A stretch of DNA of 64,000 nt from Fragum whitleyi (lineage: Eukaryota; Mollusca; Bivalvia; Cardiida; Cardiidae), in the NCBI GenBank assembly GCA_948146395.1, contig OX411555.1, positions 39,139,065-39,203,064 of the forward strand, in the 5' to 3' direction. A program made the translations under genes and the position numbers. A model generated the notes under the pieces. The model saw only the letters and a list, made by a program, of their open reading frames with translations, did not search any database and was not told the origin of the DNA. This document shows positions 1 to 10,446 of the stretch, piece by piece; the stretch's first letter is position 1, and each line of letters starts with the position of its first letter.

Positions 1-341
1 TTTGGTCGGAAAAAGTTACATTGACACTCAATTAAAACCATCATGACATTAATTTGAGGGGTGGTTGGGATTTTATTAGAGGCTTCAAGTTTTCTGAAAA
101 TCATGCAAAATATGGTTGACTTTGACATATGACAAGGGTGATGGGGGTTATATAAGAGCATAGGTCTCTATTTGAACGTTAACTTAATTATTTTTCTATA
201 TATCTTAAAATCTTATGAAATGATACATATTTTTATGTGTGAATGTGAAGATATTACAATATAATGCCAGAACAATCTCAATGGTATTGTTAACCGAAGT
301 ACAACATACTGTTGCCCACTCATGGCTTTTGGAACCTGATA
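1..341. other. unassigned AT-rich DNA
   Basis: No exon, RNA gene or clear repeat boundary is visible. If the GALC gene runs off the left edge of the window, this stretch would be part of one of its introns. Confidence 0.4.
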
Positions 342-1777
342 AACAAGAGGACCAAGGTGGTCCTAGATCACTCATCTGAATCTCTTTGACCCCTCGGGGA
401 TCACACCAATTAAATAGGCAGATGTCATAAAAGAGATAATTTCTACACAAAAATCATTTGTTTCATGAAGTTTAGGCAAAAATTGTGGCTTCTAGAGTTA
501 TAACAAGAAAATTATCATTAAGGCCCCTTCTCCCGTGATCTGGCATGGATCTTTCCAATTTTCAATAGGGTTCATCCTTGAGACCGGACCAACATTCTAA
601 CCAAGTTTCATAAAGATTGGGCCTTATATGTGGTCTCTAGAGTGTAAACAATAAAATTGTCATTATGTCCCCTTTACCTGTGATATGGCATGGATCCTCC
701 CATTTTCAATAGGGTTCATCCTTGTGACTTGACCAGCAATCTGACAAGGTTTCATAAAGATTTGGCCGTATTTGTGGCTTCTACAGCAAACACACGCAAA
801 TTGTCATTAAGGCCCCTTTTCCCTTGATATGGCATGAATCCTTCCCATTTTCAATAGGATTCATCCTTGTGACTTGGCAAACATTCTGACCAAGTTTCAT
901 TAAGATTGAACAACATTTGTACCCTCTAGAGTATTGACAAGAAAATTGTCATTTAGGCCCCTTTTCCCGTGATATGGCATGAATCCTTCCAATTTTCAAT
1001 AGGGTTCATCCTTGTGACTTGGCAAACATTCTGACCAAGATTCATGAAAATTAGGCCATATTTGTGGCCTCTAGAGAGTAAACAAGAAAATTGTCATTTA
1101 GGCCCCTTTTCCCGTGATATGGCATGAATCCTTCCCATTTTCAATAGGATTCATCTTTGTGACCTGGCCTACATTCTGACCAAGTTTCATGAAAATTGGG
1201 CCATATTTGTGGCCTCTAGAGAGTAAATAAGAAAATTGTCATTAAGGCCCCTTTTCCCATGATTTGGCATGGATCCTCCCCAATTTCGATAGGGTTCATT
1301 CTTGTGACCTGCCCAACATTCTGACCAAGTTTCATGAAGATTGGGCCATATTTGTGGCCTCTAGAGTGTACACAAGAAAATTGTCATTAAGGCCCCTTTT
1401 CCCGTGATATGGCATGGATCCTTTCCATTTTTGATTGAGTTCATCCTTGTGACCTGGCCCACATTCTGACCAAGTTTCATAAAGATTGGGCCATATTTGT
1501 GGCCTCTAGAGTGTAAACAAAAAAATTGTCTTTAAGGCCCCTTTTCCCGTGATATGGCATGGATCCTTTCCATTTTCAATAGGGTTCATCCTTGTGACCT
1601 GGCCAACATTCTGACCAAGTTTCATGAAGATTGGACTTGATTTGTGGCCTCTAGAGTGTAAACACTTAAATTGTTGACGCATGACGACGGGCGATGCACG
1701 ACAGACGCACACCGCACGACAGACATTCAATGATCACGAAAGCTCACCTTGAGCACGATGTGCTCAGGTGAGCTTAA
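342..1777 (+). mobile_element. HINE-like modular element, family 1 (145-bp core units)
   Basis: It starts with AACAAGAGG and a degenerate CACTCATCTGA subterminal motif. The core holds about eight imperfect direct repeats of ~145 bp; the recognisable CCTCTAGAG box recurs near 640, 925, 1070, 1215, 1360, 1505 and 1650. A GACGACGG-type stretch near 1680 follows, then a 3' hairpin (1741-1774) made of AGCTCACCTTGAGCAC and its complement. Open frames here are by-products of the repeat. Assignment to Helentron-associated elements is inference from the subterminal inverted repeat plus 3' stem-loop layout. Confidence 0.65.
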
Positions 1778-1976
1778 AATCAAAGTTCAAAAACGAGCAT
1801 AATTTGCAAACAAGGTGCCAAATTGTCACAAGATACGCCCGTCACACTGCTTAGTATACACTGGGGGTTTAAATAGAACTGAGGTTATTTTGAATTAATG
1901 TTTTTTGCACACATGAAGTTTCATAATCCTAGCTGTTATACTTTTAGAGGTATACTCCGGACAAGATTCTAGTATG

Positions 1977-2180
1977 AACAAGAGCTGTCACTGTAAGATG
2001 ACAATGCCCCCGACACCGCTTTGATAGTAATAAGGAAGTTATGGCTAATGTTAAAGTTTTTGGACGGAATGACGGACGGACGGACAGACGGACGGACAGA
2101 TGGACGGACAGACGGACGGACGGACAGACGGACGGACGGACAAGTCAAATTTATTATGCCTCCCTATCGGGGGCATAAAA
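1977..2180 (+). mobile_element. small HINE-like element, family 5, nested in family 6
   Basis: It starts AACAAGAGCTGTC. ATGCCCCCGA at 2004-2013 is matched exactly by its inverse TCGGGGGCAT at 2167-2176. The body is mostly the GACGGACGGACA simple repeat. The interrupted host unit resumes directly after it with AACAACAATGGGCAA, so both ends can be placed to within a few bases. Confidence 0.7.
2066..2143 (+). repeat. (GACG)n / GACAGACG simple repeat
   Basis: About 75 bp of GACGGACGGACAGACGG units. They form the simple-repeat segment of the nested element. The 62-residue frame across them (TDGRTDGR repeats) is a by-product. Confidence 0.9.
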
Positions 2181-3508
2181 ACAACAATGGGCAAAAACTA
2201 AAAAAATAGGCCAGGTAGAATTATGGTTCTTGTACACTGCACTCCCCCTTGATGACATCTTTACACCCATGAAGTTTCATGATCCTAGCTATAATACTTT
2301 TACAGATATACTCCGGACAAGATTCAAGTCTGAAAAACAACAAAGGGCAATAACTCAAAAAATAGGTCAGGTAGAATTAGGGTTATTGTACACTGCACTC
2401 CCCCTTGGTGAGATCTATACACCCATGCAGTTTCATGATCCTAGCTATTATACTTTTGGAGACATACTCCGGACAAGATTCTAGTCTGAAAAACAACAAA
2501 GGGCAATAACTCAAAAAATAGGCCAGGTAGAGTTATTGTTCTTGTGCACTGCACTCCCCCTTGATAAGATCTATACATCCATGAAGTTTCATGATCCTAG
2601 CTATTATACTTTAAAAGATATACTCCGGACAAGATTCAAGTCTGAAAAACAACAAAGGGAAATAACTCAAAAAATAGGCCAGGTAGAGTTATGGTTCCTG
2701 TGCAATGCACTCCCCCTTGGTGAGATCTATACACCCATGTAGTTTCATGATCCTAGCTTTTATAATTTAAGAGATATACTCCCGACAAGATTCAAGTCTG
2801 GCAAAAAAAAGGGCAATAACTCAAAAAATAGGCCAGGTAGAGTTATGGTTCTTGTGCACTGCACTCCCCCTTGATGAGATCTATACACCCATGAAGTTTC
2901 ATGATCCTAGCTATTATACTTTTAGAGATATACTCCGGACAAGATTCTAGTATGAAAAACAACAAAGGGCAATAACTCAAAAAATAGGCCAGGAAGAGTT
3001 ATGGTTCTTGTGCACTGCACTCCCCCTTGGTGAGATCTATACACCCCTGAAGTTTCATGATCCTAGCTATTATACTTTTACAGATATACTCCGGACAAGA
3101 TTCAAGTCTGAAAAACAACAAAGGGCAATAACTCAAAAAATAGGCTAGATAGAGTTATGGCTCTTGTGCACTGCACTCCCCCTTGGTGAGATCTATACAT
3201 CCATGAAGTTTCATGATCCTAGCTATTATACTTTTAGAGATATACTCCGGACAAGATTCTAGTATGAAAAACAACAAAGGGCAATAACTCAGAAAATAGG
3301 CCAGGTAGAGTTATGGTTCTTGTGCACTGCACTCCTTAATTTTGAGAAGAACACAATAGCCAAGTTTGAAGTCAATCGGACTTCAAGTGACAGAGTTATG
3401 CTCCGGACAAAGAAGTGGACGCCGCCGGACGCCCGGACGCCCGGCCGCCCGGACGCCGGACGTCACGGGTGATCCCATAATACGTCCCGTCTTCGACGGG
3501 CGTATAAA

Positions 3509-3764
3509 ATGTTATCCCCATTGATAATACGGGTTCCTGTATTGATAGATGACATGTGTGTCAAGTTTCGAGAGAACACCTTCAGGAATACAAGAGATAT
3601 CACAATAATATTATGTCAAAGTTTTTCCACAACAACAATGACAATGACGAAGAGAACAACAATGATACCAAGGCTGTAGCAATACCTTATAAAACTTTCT
3701 TCGGAAAACAGCTGAGCTAAAATGTTGCTTTTTCATCCTCCATCTAAGAATGTGCATTACATAC
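3509..3764 (+). repeat. fragment of another dispersed repeat
   Basis: The region resembles 50320-50750: a shared AAGTTTCGAG...CCTTCAG...AGAGATATCACAA stretch, and a 3' hairpin ending GAAAACAGCTGAGCTAAAA at about 3700-3722. It lies just downstream of GALC exon 3, inside the next intron. Confidence 0.5.
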
Positions 3765-3828
3765 CTCCACTCATTGATCCACCACCAATTTCTACTTTCA
3801 AAATGTGGAGAGCTGCGCCAAAGTTAGG
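3765..3828 (-). CDS. GALC: galactosylceramidase, third recognised coding exon
   Basis: Minus-strand exon of 64 nt, between acceptor TTGATTTTCAG and donor GTATGT. It encodes 21 codons plus one base (phase 1). The peptide begins PNFGAALHILKVEIGGG, which matches the conserved GALC segment after the LDYLFK motif: the start of the glycoside hydrolase family 59 barrel, including the LKVEIGG strand. The splice phase agrees with the exon upstream. The next exon should encode the conserved TEPSHMHY region. I do not find it in 1-3760, which is filled with repeats, so it probably lies left of the window. Confidence 0.85.
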
Positions 3829-4184
3829 CTGAAAATCAACAAGATGACCTTCAGCTATTTTAACTTTTACAGATGCAAAATCTGTACAAAATTATTTAAA
3901 GCACTTAAAACAGCTTTCTGCTAAAGTCTAAAATTACAGCACTAAATTGTAAATTTAACTCTTGAAATGGACAAAAAATCTTAGTACAGAAAGTGACATA
4001 ATCCACATGGTAATGTTAAAGCATTTAGATTTGCCCCCTTAATAAATGGCTCATTTGATAGTTAACATCTATTCTAAGTTTCAAGGAAATACCTTCAATA
4101 GAAAATGAGATTTGACAAAAAAAGCATGCTAAATTTCTGATATACATTTATATTGTCATTGTGCAGGTATAAATAAGAACTTAC

Positions 4185-4253
4185 CTTGAAAAGATAATCT
4201 AGAATTTGGTCTCTAAGTTCCTTTGGATAACCCGGTAGAAGTTTGGAGGTTGC
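4185..4253 (-). CDS. GALC: galactosylceramidase, second recognised coding exon
   Basis: Minus-strand exon of 69 nt (23 codons, phase 0 at both ends). Acceptor is TATTTATTTAAG, donor GTAAGT. The peptide contains LLPGYPKELRDQILDYLFK, matching the conserved LL.YPE..RSQILDYLFK segment near the start of mature GALC in animals. Joined by splice phase, it follows the exon at 6061-6191 and precedes the one at 3765-3828, giving a continuous conserved N-terminal region of the enzyme. Confidence 0.88.
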
Positions 4254-4915
4254 CTTAAATAAATATTGAGAAACAGGTTCAGTTTTTACTATTTCAATGA
4301 CTATCACTTTGATCATTTACTTGCGAAAAAAAAATGGAAAAATGACAATAGCCTTTAACTTACTGCAATGACTTATTCTAATAGCAGGTTTTACTCCTTG
4401 AGAAGAAATAATTATATGCACAATTTATGTTCGTAAATCTTTATGTTCTTTAGTCCTTAGGACCCTCTGAGGATTGACTTCATAGATGAATAGAAGACTG
4501 TTAAAACAGTCTTCATTCAATTCTTCTCTGTAATCAATACTAAAAAGTACTTAATGATACAATACCTTGTGTAGCTTAATCTAAACATGAGGATAGCACA
4601 AAAGAAAATAGTCACATTTAAAGTAGGGACTCCAAAAACTTCAGCAAGTCTAACTGTTGAGTCCTTGGGACCCCTTTTTGTTGACACTAAAACCTTTAGT
4701 GTGAAATGATACTGAAATCTATATCTTAATGTAAGAGCTTATTACATTTATATTATAATCCAGGCAATATCAGATTGGTGGATGCACTAAAGTACATGTA
4801 TACATCAAATACAATTTATAGTTGTGACAATTATTATCTTGCTCATAATTAGCACGCTCATACAAAACAGAAATTCTGATATTTTCTTTTTTATTTTGCT
4901 CAAATGATACTTTTT

Positions 4916-5157
4916 ACCCTTGTCATGATGAATAAAAACCTTTGCAAACTTGCAATTAGATCAAAGTGCTGCAAACACTAGTTGGACTTTTTTGGAGTCA
5001 GTATTTATTGTGAAAATAAGTATTTCAAACTTTTCTTGTTTGAAAAGAATAAACAGGTGGTATAGACTTTGATCAGCCTGCATACATATGCAGTCTGATT
5101 TAAGTCTAAACCTCCTACCAAAGCAGGATTATTCCCTGTTCAGTATGACAAGGGGCT
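4916..5157 (+). mobile_element. TTAA-type MITE, family P1
   Basis: About 240 bp bounded by CCCTTGTCATGATGAA and TTCAGTATGACAAGGG, as in the better-preserved copies at 8768-9003 and 52835-53072. Conserved interior boxes are GATCAGCCTGCATACATATGCAGTCTGAT and CAAAGCAGGA. The flanking TTAA has decayed here. CCC...GGG ends with TTAA duplications suggest a piggyBac-like source (inference). Confidence 0.65.
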
Positions 5158-5292
5158 AAATCTATATACGGTTCTCTCTTACAATAGCGCCATCCCTAAT
5201 AGTGGCATCCCTATATTTTTCATAAAGAAACCCCACTTCAAATGCCTAAATTTTAGGAACTTTTTGAGTCTTCTTCTCTTAATTGAGATGAC

Positions 5293-5331
5293 TTTCCTCT
5301 AAACAATCATTTAATGATTGTTTAGAGGAAA
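5293..5331. repeat. perfect 39-nt palindrome
   Basis: TTTCCTCTAAACAATCATT is followed at once by its exact complement. It is probably a relic of a small fold-back MITE. Confidence 0.8.
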
Positions 5332-5888
5332 TTCACATCAAATAAGAGGGAGAATGGCCAAAATGACACCAATTTAATGATTTTTAAACCAGAAAATGCA
5401 TACTCATAAAAGCTCCCTGACCATGTTATGTATAGCTCCTTGGAGTGTTTATTATGAGAAATACGGTACATCTATGGGTCAAACAAGGTGGCAATCCTGT
5501 TTTTCAACAGATGTTTAAAAAGGGCAAGCAGGTTGTTTTGACTATGATCAGATAACATTTTTGCCAAGTCAAATTTTTGTCTCCCGAAACAAGTGTATTT
5601 CTTGTTCATCACGACAATAAAGATAAATTTATTCTTTAATGCTTTTCTGTGGTTTATGGAGAAATAAAGGTAGATTATTATTTGATTATCTCACCGCAAA
5701 AGCAGTGAAATTATCAAAAACTTATACCCTGCTTTTGTGCATTTTATCCTTTCTGACATCAACTATGAGGGGCGAAATAAGTGAGGTCACAATGAACGTT
5801 GCATGGCAATCATGCGCAAAATGACGCGCTTTACGAAAGATTGTCCTAGAAATTTCACATTTTGTCTCATTTTTGCATTAAAGAAATA

Positions 5889-6047
5889 GAATAATCGTTT
5901 GTTTTTCGAGTAAGATCGATTTATATTTCGTTTCGTGAACAACAAAAGCTTTATTTTCACCCGTGGCTCTGCCACTCGTGAAAATATAGCTTTTGTTGTT
6001 CACTCAATAAAATATAAATCGATCTTACACTGAAACAAACGATTATC
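5889..6047. mobile_element. fold-back MITE in GALC intron
   Basis: About 159 bp. The arms pair over nearly the whole length: AATAATCGTTTG and TAAGATCGATTTATATTT on the left match the right arm, then GTGAACAACAAAAGCTT and TTTTCAC pair around a small GTGGCTCTGCCAC inner hairpin. Its right end lies only about 12 nt inside the intron from the donor at 6059-6060. Confidence 0.8.
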
Positions 6048-6060
6048 CTCTATATATTAC

Positions 6061-6191
6061 CCCTCCACCGCTCAATCCACCAATACCATCAAACCGTCTC
6101 CCCAGACCTTGGGAATCATCAAAAGTATATTGACTGAAGACTGGAACCAGTAAACAGGAAATTAACAAGAATTTGAAATCCATTCTAGTGT
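6061..6191 (-). CDS. GALC: galactosylceramidase, first coding exon with signal peptide
   Basis: Galactosylceramidase is a lysosomal enzyme (glycoside hydrolase family 59) that removes galactose from galactosylceramide and related sphingolipids. This minus-strand exon starts after acceptor TTTTTACTTTCAG and has 8 nt of leader. ATG is at 6181-6183, followed by 41 codons up to donor GTAATA, phase 0. Residues 1-18 (MDFKFLLISCLLVPVFSQ) form a clear signal peptide. They are followed by DDSQGLGRRFDGIGGLSGGG, matching the conserved DD..GLGR.FDGIG..SGGG start of mature GALC. The acceptor in the 5' leader implies a non-coding exon upstream. The call is firm because three separate exons fit the family in order and phase. 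Confidence 0.88.
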
Positions 6192-6334
6192 CTGAAAGTA
6201 AAAATTATTATATTGGTTATACAAATCCAAATCATAAACTATGGAACTAAATATTTTCAAAGCTCTTGTTGGATCGAAAATACCATATTCTATTTCAGGC
6301 CTACTGACAGCTGTTATAACACAATTGTCAGTTT

Positions 6335-7235
6335 ATTGTGGGATTCCTAGTTTGCTCCCAAATGGTGGCACAATTCTTTTCAACATTGTCTCCCAAAATA
6401 GGTTGATAATTGCAAGAGGCTTGAAAAGGATTTCATTTTGGTACTTGTGAATAACGAGGAATTCTTTTTAAGGTGATAGCTATCCCAATATGGCTGAATA
6501 ATTGTTAAAAGTGGGGTAAACCACAATGAAACAAAAAATCTTATTCTACCATACACTATTATTTTCACTCCTGAAAAAATTGCTTCTCCTGAAATACTAG
6601 CTGGCTGCTAACATGAAATGTACAAAGGTTTTCATCTAACTCAAGGATATTTTCCTCTGAAACAATATTATTTGATTGAAATTATTATTCATAATAATGT
6701 TTGGCATAAAATAAGAGCGACAATAAACCTTGCATAGTTTTTGAGAGTGTTTATCCTTACAAATATATTACCTGATCTATAAGTGAAAGTGTCTCCTCTA
6801 ATGGATTGAATATTCCTTCAATATTGTTGATTTTCAGCTAAGGTAATTTAGTGTTGAACATAAAAACTCTCTTTTGCTAAAGATAACCATCACAATGAAA
6901 GTTATAATTCATAATATTATAAAATAGAATACAATTTTCTGAGCAGTGATGCGTACACAAATACATTGAAATGACAGAACAGAGCAGTGTAAATATTGTA
7001 CTCAAGCAATTAGAAAGCCAAATAAATTGAAATTCCATACCCCGAATCTCCCAATTTTTATTAACAATTCAATGAAACTTCAATGAAATCATGAAGTCAT
7101 CACAATCTTTTACCTTTCTCATTTTGTGAACAACATACCAGAGTGTAACTACCATTACGCACATTACACAAGTGCGTAATAGAAACAAATAGAAACAAAT
7201 CCTCTTTCGAAAAATTTCATTGATGAATGATCATA
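6335..7235 (-). other. possible exon cluster upstream of GALC (unrecognised)
   Basis: Several minus-strand open stretches look exon-like but match nothing I recognise. (a) About 7109-7235: a hydrophobic segment with VMCVMVVTLWYVVHKMRK just before a GTAAAAG donor. (b) 6772-6837: 66 nt, phase 0 at both ends, encoding NNIEGIFNPLEETLSLIDQ before donor GTAATA. (c) About 6335-6470: a frame with KPLAIINLFWETMLKR ending in a stop. Together they could be the end of a small membrane-protein gene, or chance. No start or complete splice chain could be established. Confidence 0.25.
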
Positions 7236-7744
7236 ACATTGAAATAACAGCTTAGTCAAGCTGTAGTTACAATGTTTTGATTATTCACAGATGCTTAAAT
7301 CATAGAAAAGGGGAGTTGACGGAGGACATTCATCTTTTGTCACAGTCCACATACATATCCCCTTTATCCTATATATTCTATGTTGGTCGCCTTCTGAGTG
7401 TGTATAAATTTCAAAATCCTAGTTACACCTATGAACATTTACCCGCTCTGCACAAACCTTTGGAAAGCAGTGTAGACTTAGATCAGCCTGACCAGACTTA
7501 CAGTCTGAACTTAAGCCACAGATTCAACTAGGTACTAAATAAACGGGAGAAACAATTCATCCAGCTTAGTTGAAATATCCCACAATTTGGCAATTCGTTC
7601 AAACAAAATTTTATTCCGCAAGATCAGCTTCCCCAGATAAGGGAGAGTAATGATAACTTAACCCTTGTCATGATGAACAAGAGGCCCATGAGGGCCCCTG
7701 ATGCTCTACTGACTATCATGTTATTCCTCATTTTGATTTTGTAT
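7236..7744. other. no gene seen; MITE fragments
   Basis: Contains a degenerate interior piece of the P1 MITE (about 7445-7525, GATCAGCCTGACCAGACTTACAGTCTGA). The left 18 bp of another P1 copy lie at TTAA 7658-7661; this copy is abruptly replaced at 7676 by the AACAAGAGG start of a HINE-like element. Confidence 0.5.
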
Positions 7745-7748
7745 TTAA

Positions 7749-7973
7749 CCCTTTGCTGTTTAATCCCTGCTTTTTACATGCCTGTGATTTTAAAATTGAG
7801 AAAACATTGTGAAAAAAGAAGAAATTGCTCCTGAAAAGCAATTTCTTCTTTTTCCACACTATTTTCTACCCTAGTGAATGGTTATTTTTCAAATTAAATC
7901 CACTCAAAATTTTCGTCTGCAAAACCTTTGAATTTGGACAGGTCCAAAATTTTGAAAAACAGGAAAGTGTTAC
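7749..7973 (+). mobile_element. TTAA-type MITE, family P2
   Basis: Begins after TTAA (7745-7748) with CCCTTTGCTGTTTAATCCC and ends near AAACAGGAAAGTG. It carries the family's inner hairpin AAGAAATTGCT...AGCAATTTCTT (about 7818-7850). The same unit recurs at 31860-32777 (interrupted) and 51950-52170 (reverse). The 64-aa frame here recurs in those copies and is not a gene. Confidence 0.7.
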
Positions 7974-8019
7974 GGAACTTATTGCCCTAAAAAGAATGGA
8001 TAAATCTGAAATTAACTAA

Positions 8020-8364
8020 GCCTTTGTGGTGTTATGACACCTCTCTATCTTACATTGTATTTCAGCTATTTTCAGTTGTGGATAGATTTTTTTGTAAGAG
8101 TAGACTTAATTGTGTAACAAAGCATAATTTGAGCAAAATTCCACAAGGCCCCTCATCCTGTGTTTTCCCACAGATCAGCCAAATTGTCAAAAGGGACCTT
8201 CCTAATGAACCTACAATCATTCTTTTAAAGATTAAAGGAAATCTGACAATATTTACTGACCTATTCGCAAAAAACAAGAATATTCTGAGAAAAATCCCCC
8301 CCCAAAAAAACCTTTTCCCTTGTTTTTATGCAGACAGACAGCCAAATGGTCAGACAGAAACCAT
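8020..8364 (+). repeat. HINE-like core fragment
   Basis: Repeat-derived sequence with CAGACAGACAGCC near 8331 leading into the composite palindrome at 8365-8599. The 130-codon frame at 8024-8416 crosses the repeat and the palindrome edge and resembles no protein. Confidence 0.45.
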
Positions 8365-8599
8365 GGCCAACTTATTTCTCGCCCTATCGGGACCCGTTGT
8401 TGTTTTTTCAGCTTGAATCCAGCCATACATTCAGGATGAGAAACAGGTTCAAGTCATTTCCCGCTATACACGTATACTTGCGTGTAAAGCTGGGTATATT
8501 TTGAAAACGGTTTGCAACATTTTTGTAGCCTGAATGCAGGGCGGGTTTCAAGCTGAAAAAACAACAACGGGCCCCGATAGGGCGAGAAATAAGTTGGCC
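8365..8599. repeat. composite inverted repeat with fold-back MITE at its centre
   Basis: Outer arms of about 46 bp (GGCCAACTTATTTCTCGCCC ... TTTTTTCAGCTT) match with about one mismatch. Between them, at 8412-8553, sits a copy of the fold-back MITE also found at 13566-13712 and 35262-35398 (CATTCAGGATGAG ... GTGTAAAGCTGGG). The arms look like two oppositely oriented HINE ends. Confidence 0.75.
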
Positions 8600-8767
8600 C
8601 CATGCCATGGCTATACCTCAGGATTTCTCTGAAAACAGATGAAGTTTAATACAGAACATGATAACTGATCGCACTACTCTCAATTTATCTATAGGGTTGT
8701 TGCTGCTGTTGAAGGTCCAATCTAGAGATAATTCCTATAGTGGTACTTGAACAGTTATAACTATTAA

Positions 8768-9003
8768 CCCTTGTCATGCTGAATTAAAAAAACCTTGGAA
8801 AAATTATGTTTAAATCAAAGAGCTAAAAGCTCTGTATTTCCTAATTGTGAGTCAGCATTTGATTTTGAAAATATAATTTCTGAAACTTTTCTGGTTTAAA
8901 AACAGGTTGTATGGACTAAGATCAGACTGCACATATGTGCAGACTGATGTTTGTCCATACCTCCTGCCAAAGCAGGAATATTCCGGGATCAGCATGACAA
9001 GGG
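8768..9003 (+). mobile_element. TTAA-type MITE, family P1, complete
   Basis: Perfect TTAA duplications at 8764-8767 and 9004-9007 flank CCCTTGTCATGCTGAA and TTCCGGGATCAGCATGACAAGGG. It is 236 bp and non-coding. This is the best-preserved copy of P1 in the window. Confidence 0.85.
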
Positions 9004-9045
9004 TTAAACAGCAATTCGAGTTAAGCGGAGTCGGCTACCCCTTAC

Positions 9046-9255
9046 CAAACTGACTTAGACAGACTTATATGCCACTTATATGTCAGTTATATGGGGCATA
9101 TAACTGGCATATAAGCCACTTATATGTTGAGCTGAAATGCAACTATGTGAGATCTATGTATATGCCAGTTATATGTCTGAAATTAGTTAAGGTAGCAATC
9201 TCTTTATAAGTCCCATACAACTGACATATAACTGACATAAAAGCCTTCTTGGGGA
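9046..9255. repeat. array of ACTTATATG / CATATAAGT motifs, copy 1
   Basis: A run of degenerate 10-12-bp motifs (ACTTATATGYCA and its complement) in alternating orientation gives many overlapping small palindromes. The edges ACCCCTTACC and CTTCTTGGGGAG may be the ends of a MITE. A related array is at 11930-12215. Confidence 0.6.
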
Positions 9256-9257
9256 GT

Positions 9258-9573
9258 CTAATGAATGGTGTGTGTGTATTACCATTTATTTATCGTCGCT
9301 ACTGTAGCACATGCCCATATGAGCGACGCCCCCAGAAGACGGTTAGTTGTTACGGGGGATAGTGCAAGGATACATGACGAAACTACTGATGAGATCCGCC
9401 ATGGTTCTTTAACGTGCTCGGTGTAAAGCACCGTCTCACGGGGCCTCGGTTTAACGTCTCATCCGAAAGACAATTAGTTTTGTTAGTGTACTAGCCCGGG
9501 AATTGAACCCACACCGTCGAACTTCAATGGTTTTGAAGTCCGGTGCTCTACCAACTGAGCTAATCAGGCTGGT
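9258..9573 (-). mobile_element. tRNA-derived SINE with conserved core domain
   Basis: Read on the minus strand, the head at 9573-9495 is tRNA-like: A-box TAGCTCAGTTGG, B-box GGTTCAATTCC. The body has the GGATGAGACGTTAAACCGAG and GCACGTTAAAGAACC blocks. The acceptor and anticodon stems do not pair as in a working tRNA, so this is a SINE and not a tRNA gene. Confidence 0.75.
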
Positions 9574-10356
9574 AGTAATGAATGGAGAACATCTATGTCA
9601 TTTATATGGATAGCTGCTAAGCCACATAGTCACCTGACACATCAGACCAATGAAACCTCTTCTTGTAATCTCAGTTTAAGCCAATGAAACAAAGTGTTAT
9701 TTATTTATTCAGTTTAGTGGTAGTTTTGAAAAAAAATCTAATGTGTTTACTGTGTTTGGATTATATTGATGTCTAAACAATGAAATTAAGGTAAAAACTA
9801 AATGGAATTTCTCTTTTCTAATTCTTTCATATGTAATTGATATTTTCACATGAAATATTAGGTGCACAAATCACACTTAAGTCAATATTTCAGAAATAAA
9901 GAGGTAATGGACAAGAAATTTTGAGATGTTAAGAAAACTTGTTTTAATTGTGATTCTGTAACACATGCTCAGGATTATTCAAAGAAGCGAATTGCAGTAT
10001 ACTAATCAATGAAAGCATATTTATGAAATAATAATTGTTTCTTTGAATGTAGTGAAAAGAAAGTCCTATTTTTGCTTCAAATTCAAAAGTTGCCCAAAGT
10101 GGAAAAAATGCTAGGCTTACAGGCTAGTTCTTTTCATTGCCATGTTATATTATAATACTTTAACATAACCTCTCCTTCCATTTGCATAGCAAGTATTATT
10201 CTAAAGTTAGTTTAGAAGTTGAAAATATTGTACACAGTTTTTGAGACGAGGAAAATAATTTCTTCAAAATAAAGTGTACACAAATGCATTCTAGCACTGA
10301 CCTACTTTTGACATATATGGGACTTATATGCACCAGATAAATGGCATATAAGTAAT
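9574..10356. other. no gene seen
   Basis: AT-rich, with no coding-like frame. A few TATATG motifs of the array family appear at 10310-10350. Confidence 0.4.
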
Positions 10357-10446
10357 AGTTATAGTTCATTTCTGACAATTTACGCGATATAACCTAAGTG
10401 GAGCGCGAGGTTATACACGTAAATTGTCAGAATATGAACTATAACT
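10357..10446. repeat. 90-bp hairpin
   Basis: Left arm AGTTATAGTTCATTTCTGAC...ATATAACCT pairs with AGGTTATACACG...CAGAATATGAACTATAACT, with few mismatches and a 13-nt loop. It directly adjoins the terminal-repeat-like sequence at 10447. Confidence 0.75.

Larger units (their letters stand above)
1809..3508 (+). mobile_element. HINE-like modular element, family 6 (~155-bp core units)
   Basis: The 5' end is AACAAGGTG with ATACGCCCGTC at 1833-1843. The 3' end has the exact inverse GACGGGCGTAT at 3495-3505 inside a hairpin. Between them are about seven and a half direct repeats of ~155 bp (2230-3330), each carrying CACTGCACTCCCCCTTG, a CATGATCCTAGCTATTATAC box and GGGCAATAACTC. They are followed by a GC-rich GGACGCCCGG stretch at 3420-3465. 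A second small element is inserted at 1977-2180. Confidence 0.7.
4254..6060 (-). other. GALC intron between signal-peptide exon and second exon
   Basis: About 1.8 kb, AT-rich. It holds a TTAA-type MITE (4916-5157), a short perfect palindrome (5293-5331) and a fold-back MITE (5889-6047). The rest shows no recognisable feature. The short open frames at 5639-5975 have no coding character that I can support. Confidence 0.7.

Noticed and set aside
342..1777. CRISPR-like array of direct repeats
   Set aside because: Units are ~145 bp, imperfect and contiguous without spacers, in a eukaryotic mobile element.
2021..2209. ORF with TDGRTDGR repeats
   Set aside because: Translation of the GACGG simple repeat inside a mobile element.
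2230..2742. Repeat-protein gene (CTALPLDDIFTPMKFHDPSY units)
   Set aside because: The frames are two short pieces that follow the ~155-bp DNA repeat; other units contain stops.
8024..8416. 130-aa ORF
   Set aside because: Crosses a HINE fragment and ends in a palindrome; no domain, no coding signature.
9495..9573. tRNA gene on the minus strand
   Set aside because: A and B boxes are present, but the anticodon and acceptor stems do not pair and a SINE body follows. The same reasoning applies to 14220, 16947 and 50684.
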